Origin: Enoplolaimus lenunculus | Lineage: Eukaryota > Nematoda > Enoplea > Enoplida > Thoracostomopsidae | Assembly: GCA_030248215.1 (NCBI GenBank) | Contig: JASANG010001953.1 | Location: 1-64,000, forward strand | Length of the DNA stretch: 64,000 bases | Direction: 5' to 3' | Shown here: in pieces, positions 59,246-64,000 of the stretch | Position numbering within the stretch: position 1 is the first letter of the stretch | How the letters are laid out: every line of letters starts with the position of its first letter | Notes under the pieces: generated by a model | What the model was told of the DNA's origin: nothing | Seen by the model: the letters and a program-made list of their open reading frames with translations, nothing else | Database searches by the model: none | Position numbers and translations under genes: made by a program

Positions 59246-59965
59246 CCAAATTAATTTACACAATATTAATTTTAGGACCATCCAAATCCTTCGACTTCAT
59301 TCGGTTTGGGTGACGTGTTCCGATTTCACCATGCAACATACGTTTACTGAAGCACTTATTGTATAGCACAATAGCACAACGCTTTCACGAATTATTAATA
59401 CACTATACAGAAAACGATTGAAAATTTTTTCCATTAATAAAAAGGAGGGCCAGTAAAACGCTTTGTCATCATCCCCTTTTACCGGTGTCCTCCGTTACAA
59501 ATCGCCGAGTGTCGTTTTGACTCGACCGAAACACTTGTAATACCGCGCTCCGTTGCAGTTTATCGACGCACTGTTGTCAAAATAAAAACATTCAATGCTT
59601 ATTGTTTAACCGGTAATATTTGGTTCCATATGCTATAAAAATTTCACTACAAAGTTGTCAAATTGGCTCTAAACGCAGTGCGATGAGTATCACGTTTATG
59701 CATATTGCTAGAAGTATTAGGTACTGCAACAATTTATTGCTAAGGCGTATTTTGTATAGTCCATCCAATGTATATTTTTTTCGAATATTTTTCATAAAAC
59801 CATAGTGTCCGTGTGTGCATGTCTAAAATGTTTAACATTAGAATTATTGTTAAAACACGGAGGAAGCGCGAATGAACGAAAAAATTATAACAACAACGAA
59901 GTGGTCTATAGAACTGATTCCGGTTCGGCACTGTTTCCTGTGCGGTATAGTGCGGATTTATCACA

Positions 59966-60030
59966 CACTGCAAAAAATGGTGAGTCAAATTGGCTCACTC
60001 CAAAATAGGCTCTATGGGACTAGGAGAAAC
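59966..60030 (+). mobile_element. Family B MITE, left-end fragment
   Basis: CACTGCAAAAAATGGTGAGT, then CAAATTGGCTCACTCC and AAATAGGCTCTATGGGACTA match the left end of the family. The rest is lost. Confidence 0.65.
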
Positions 60031-60302
60031 GTGTCATGTCAAGGCATTTGACAAAGTGTGAGAAACATAATTTTTAAACTTAAAATACTAGTTTATGTCT
60101 CTATCGCTGGTATATTTTCTTGGCTGTTGTTTTCCTAAACGTCTTTGCCCACTAATTGTTCTGCAACACAGCTCTAATTCCAACTCTCATGGATAATCTG
60201 AATTTTGCTCGAAGTCATTGATCTGATATGAGTGGCATTCCCGAAATATAATAAACGAGAATTTATATAAAAACAAACAACAGCTTCATTTTCAGAAACG
60301 TC

Positions 60303-60425
60303 GCAGTGGTGATATGAATAAGGGGGGTGACTGATATTTATTTTTCTGCTCAATAGAGGACATCCGCTTTCGGTATTCGGTTACAGACTTTAATTTGTTT
60401 TTTTAACCCACCCTCTCTTATTGAC
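60303..60425 (+). mobile_element. Family A MITE, left-end fragment
   Basis: GTGGTGATATGAATAAGGGG, GACTGATATTTATTTTTCTG and CGGTTACAGACTTTAATTTG follow the left half of the family with many changes. Confidence 0.5.
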
Positions 60426-60469
60426 ACCTTACACTTTTTGTACCATTATCGGCTAAGGTTTACTTTGAC

Positions 60470-60590
60470 AGTCGTAACAGTAGCATAAGCAGGTTCTAAG
60501 CCTAAGCCTAAACTTCATCCGAAGCCTAAACCAAATTTAGTGTAAAGCTTAAGCTTACTATATTAATATATATTCCTGCAAAAAAAGTGA
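60470..60590. mobile_element. MITE with GCCTAA-repeat core
   Basis: CAGTCGTAACAGTAGCATAA, then TTCTAAGCCTAAGCCTAAAC and GTAAAGCTTAAGCTTACTAT follow the same order as the segments at 16446 and 46247. A clear right end is not seen. Confidence 0.45.
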
Positions 60591-60699
60591 ATCCGCCATA
60601 AAGTAGCACAGCCCCATTCTTTATAATTCAAAAACTTCAATAGCGTGCCGAAGTTTACTTGGTCTAGGAACGTTGTATGTTATCTAGATAGGGTACTTA

Positions 60700-60790
60700 T
60701 ACAATATCCGCTATCCGGTTCCTGTTCCGGTGAAACATTCAATATCCGTATCCGGTTCTGGTATCCGGTAAATTAATAATATCCGGTCGC
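60700..60790. repeat. TATCCGGTTCC-type short repeats
   Basis: Several irregular repeats of TATCCGGTTCCTG or AATATCCG lie head to tail over about 90 bases. They resemble the GGTTCCGGTA words of the MITE in AIFM3 intron 1. Confidence 0.45.
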
Positions 60791-60829
60791 ATGTGAGCTA
60801 CTGATGATATAGACTGGACCAATATGCAG

Positions 60830-62050
60830 TTTCTGGATGGCAACATCCAGTAAATGATTCACTCCAGTTCGCGCCTGGCTCATGGTTCCACCGTAGCCGC
60901 TGGTCCAGTGGTCCGACTCTTAAGTAGGCGATGTCGTATATTGTACCAAAACTTCTGCGCACATAGAATTTTGAGAAAATATTCGCGTGCAAAGCGAGCA
61001 ACAATGTAAACAAAATCAGCTAGTATTCCTTGTAGGTGGCTGTGCCACACTTAAACCTATTTCAAACTGAAAACTAAAACTAAAAATAAAACCTTATATT
61101 AAAACCACACCTTAAGGGAGTCCCTGGCTCCACCTAGTCTCTCTTAGAACTTAAGTTAGGCTTAGGCGTTGCTACAAGGCGTAGAAATTGGTAAAACTAT
61201 GCTATGGCGGCTGTGTCCGAATGTAAACTTACCTGGGGCCCTGCGTGGCCGTATGACGGTATTGATTAATGTTGCGAGTGTTGCTGGCTATATCTGCGAC
61301 TAAGGACATAGCTAGGCTATGTCAGCACCAACATGGTGCTCTGGTATTATGAGTGTCTCCGGCGTTATTGTTGTTGTTGTTGTAGTACCGGATGTGTGGC
61401 TCTGGACCTCAACCGCATTGCGGACACCCAATTGTGGGTGTCGGCAAAAATGCAAATGAGGTCGAGATGCCGATATGGGTAGCCAGGACCGGAATCAGTC
61501 TTGTTTTTGGATTTGGTGATATTGGTTGTTTAGTTTTGGGCTGATTGTGAACAGATTCGTACGTTATTTTCTGGAATTTTGGTTTTGCGTTGGCAGTGGA
61601 AGTTTTAGTAAGTAAGGTCGAGTTGATTTAAATTAAGAATTGTCACGGTGGCATAAGCATGTGAAGGAAACTACGGCAGATTGGTATAATCGGTGTTGCG
61701 CAGGGCGCAGAATTTACCCAGTATCGGATACTGGTGTCATGTGCTAAAGGAACTTGGGGTATCAAAGGAAACCTGGGAAAAAGTAGTCTAATAAATCTAA
61801 CGGGGTTAGATTTATTATTCTACAACGGCTGGGCCAAATCTAACGGGGTTAGATTGGTCGGAAATTTGGTGTAACTCTAACGGGGTTAGAGTACACAGTT
61901 TAACGGGGTGTAATTCTAACGGGGTTAGAATTGCACGGATTCTGGAAAACGGCAAAAGTATTGGGTACGGTAAAGCCAGTGGCTGGATTAAATCAGATTC
62001 AGACGTCGGCTTTAAGGATTCCGGCTCGGGTTACCAGTTAAATTGCATAA
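60830..62050. other. Hairpin-dense G/T-rich region, no coding signal
   Basis: Short perfect stems are unusually frequent: CTGGATG/CATCCAG (60833-60850), GACATAGC/GCTATGTC (61305-61323), AGCACC/GGTGCT (61324-61340), CCGC/GCGG (61413-61423), GACACCCA/TGGGTGTC (61423-61442), CCAGTATC/GATACTGG (61718-61734) and the four CTAAC-GGG-GTTAG hairpins at 61789-61936. A short TTG microsatellite lies at about 61365-61383. The base composition differs from the flanks and no long open frame exists. A structured non-coding element or the untranslated part of a mobile element are possible. Confidence 0.5.
61789..61936. repeat. Four covarying hairpins with a CTAAC-GGG-GTTAG core
   Basis: Stems: TAATAAATCTAAC with GTTAGATTTATTA (61789-61817, 13 pairs); AATCTAAC with GTTAGATT (61837-61855); GTGTAACTCTAAC with GTTAGAGTACAC (61869-61896, one bulged A); GTGTAATTCTAAC with GTTAGAATTGCAC (61908-61936, one T-G wobble). 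All have a GGG loop. A fifth, half unit (TTTAACGGGGT) lies at 61899-61909. Outer stem bases differ between copies but stay complementary within each. Confidence 0.75.
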
Positions 62051-62491
62051 CCTGTAATTTGCTGGCCTTAATATTGGGTATTTTGTGTCATACGGGTTTC
62101 GGGTTGGGGATTTATAATAAACATTTACCGGCCGCGTTTTACTAAATCAGAGCGATACGCATACATCGAGGAAAGAACATAACAGGCGATACAGGGTACA
62201 GGCTTCAGTTTAAATCACGAACTTCTCACATTCCTGAATGCGAATGGCGGGTTAGCGGAAACGTTAACACGGAGACTTTTACGGTCTTACCACTTACCAG
62301 GGTCCAACCAGAGGTGAAAAATACCGGAGCCGGAGCCAGGTCTCATGTGTGCCAGACTGTTATACTTCAAATGTAGCAGTTGTATCCACGCACCTTCGTC
62401 CCGTATTAAGAAACCAATTCACTCATATTAAGAACCATAACATATTCCAAATTATACGTGTGTACACGGATCATACCCATATTAGGCATAC

Positions 62492-62597
62492 TTCCCCTAC
62501 ACAAACTGAGTCAAATTCTACTCTGCCATTTGACTCAGTTTGTGCAGTTCCGTAGAGAACAATTCAGAGAGAATCAATTTGATTCACCATTCTATCT
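62492..62597. mobile_element. Family B MITE, internally deleted copy
   Basis: CTACACAAACTGAGTCAAAT, then CATTTGACTCAGTTTGTGCA, then GAGAATCAATTTGATTCACC follow the family order with the centre deleted. The CACTG ends are missing. Confidence 0.55.
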
Positions 62598-62879
62598 CCA
62601 GCTCCGGCGAAAAATCGTCATCTGGCTTGTTTTTCCAAGAATTCGTGCTGAAGGTTCGAACATTTGTAAGAATTGTGGCATATTAATATAGTAATTATGA
62701 TTAACTTCATAGTGCCGTATTACCGTAACATTTTATTGACAAATGTAACAAACACGAATATAACAAAACTAAAGCACCAAAGAAGTGACAGTGATTTCCA
62801 AAAGATTAGCCAACATCCCAGCGCTTACACCGCCTACACTCAATGGCGTATCCAAAACGCTTATTGTAGCTAGGCATGC

Positions 62880-63060
62880 GGCGCCACACAGTTACGGTAG
62901 TGAAATTTTTCAGGATTACAAAAATCCTATTTATCGCTCGGTGAATTTGGCTTTAACACATTACACAACTTTGAGGAATAAATTATCGTATTTTTAGAAA
63001 AATATCCTAAAACCAAAACATTTGACAACGCTTTGTGCAAAACTTCGCAAATTCAACTTT
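62880..63060 (+). pseudogene. Possible third relic of protein-like repeat P1
   Basis: The translation SYGSEIFQDYKNPIYRSVNL, then LRNKLSYF, a stop, and after it KPKHLT resembles in order the frame at 34810-35028 (YGSGHKFSTLENWKPQFY, ERKLSDF, KPKAKILKH). The matches are partial and at least one stop interrupts it. Confidence 0.25.
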
Positions 63061-63341
63061 AACTAGCAAACTTTTTACTTCACCTCCGGCTCTGGTGAAC
63101 TTTGTTGGCCTTCGGGTACACGACTTTTCACCTTCGGCAGCACACTGATGCATACATAATTTGCCATTGGCTAATTTTACAATCTCAAAACACTAAAATG
63201 CTGCTTCGCTTTAGTTCGCTGTGAAACGAGCTAATTTTGCAACTTTTGCATCAGAAAATATTGTGGCTCATTCCACCACAACCAATTTTACATTAAGGGG
63301 CATGAGTAAGGTGCTCAAAAAGGCGCGCCCGTCAAAAAAAC

Positions 63342-63521
63342 GGCCAATGTTACTTTAAGGGGAGTAACAGTAAATTATGCGTGTTCCTAAAAGCCTAAGC
63401 CTAAGCGTTGCAAAAATGTGTTCCTAAGCCTAAGCCTGAGGAAAAAATGTAATCTAGAATCTAAACCAACTCTTTTATAGACCCACCAGTAACCCGGACG
63501 TCCCTAAAAGTAACATGGGCC
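63342..63521. mobile_element. Family D MITE with TTAGGC-like core, copy 2
   Basis: The ends GGCCAATGTTACTTTAAGGG and CCCTAAAAGTAACATGGGCC are inverted repeats. The interior has two short GCCTAAGCCTAAGC runs followed by AAAAAATGTAATCTAGAATC, as in the copy at 1366-1527 read in inverse. Confidence 0.65.
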
Positions 63522-63779
63522 AAGAAAACATGACCTCTTCCACGATCACCTATATATCTAGTATATATTTATTATTTAGCAGGCCCACCCAACCATCAAA
63601 CGTTTCAAAAACTGTTAAAAGCAGAAGCTTCAGCTCATGATGAGACTGTAATGTACAATATATTTTTATTTGAGATCAAAAATCAATAAGTCATACGCCA
63701 AATAATTTAAACAGCTTTTTAATAAACTTTAAGCCGTTATTGATACGTGGTCCGTGTTTATACTGCATGTTGATTTGAC

Positions 63780-64000
63780 GACAATTCTAAAATTCGGGCT
63801 GTCATATCGGAGGAATAGAGAAACGTTGACTGTCATATGACATTAGCGAACAAACTACCGCATGTCACGTAATACTGCGGAACGCTTATGCGAATATCAT
63901 ATGACATTCCAAAACTTGAACGACTATCACAGGACATTTCGTATAGGACAGTACTATTTGTGTGCATTTAGAATGAAACAAAAGGTTTGGCAACGCAGAC
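63780..64000. mobile_element. Partial relative of element E1 at the window edge
   Basis: TGTCATATGACATT, CGAATATCATATGACATTCC and the phrase ATTCCAAAACTT repeat the palindrome type found inside E1 (for example around 12770-12860). The element would continue beyond the window. Confidence 0.4.

Noticed and set aside
61365-61383. TTG microsatellite
   Set aside because: Real but short and ordinary; noted only as part of the hairpin-dense block.

Overview
The window is nuclear DNA from a metazoan: AT-rich, with small exons, spliceosomal introns, animal gene families and a dense load of short non-autonomous transposons and minisatellites. Nothing in it is bacterial. Gene order and content do not fix the phylum. 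A compact invertebrate such as a tunicate would fit, but that is a guess.

Three multi-exon genes can be assembled with every reading phase closing. (1) 5684-8950, plus strand: an MVB12-type ESCRT-I subunit (nine exons, 271 or 278 aa) with an N-terminal MABP domain and a C-terminal UMA-like segment. (2) 11432-17277, minus strand: a glycosyltransferase family 31 beta-1,3-galactosyltransferase-like type II Golgi protein (four exons, 435 aa). Its last intron carries two nested-type DNA transposons. (3) 35364-45020, plus strand: an AIFM3-like protein (Rieske [2Fe-2S] domain plus FAD/NADH oxidoreductase; 17 exons, 561 aa). Two of its 16 introns begin with GC instead of GT. The three genes have no obvious common pathway (endosomal sorting, Golgi glycosylation, flavoprotein redox or apoptosis), and the order looks like ordinary animal gene neighbourhood. 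A fourth, weak candidate is a small two-exon secreted-peptide gene at 57254-57621.

Layout: 1-5683 is intergenic with SINE and MITE pieces. 5684-8950 is MVB12. 8951-11431 is a spacer. 11432-17277 is the GT31 gene. 17278-35363 is an 18 kb repeat field holding several MITE families, a 2.3 kb element with long inverted termini, a GC-rich island and protein-like relics. 35364-45020 is AIFM3. 45021-64000 is a second repeat field with TTAGGC-like clusters, minisatellites at 47.3-47.9 and 51.2-51.6 kb, foldback elements, octamer-containing repeats and a hairpin-dense stretch at 60.8-62.0 kb.

The most interesting unexplained objects are: the four hairpins at 61789-61936, which share a CTAAC-GGG-GTTAG core while their outer stems change in a compensating way; the unrecognised, protein-like repeated segments at 33.0-35.0 kb with a possible third copy near 62.9 kb; and several apparently coherent transposon families whose ends can be read directly.
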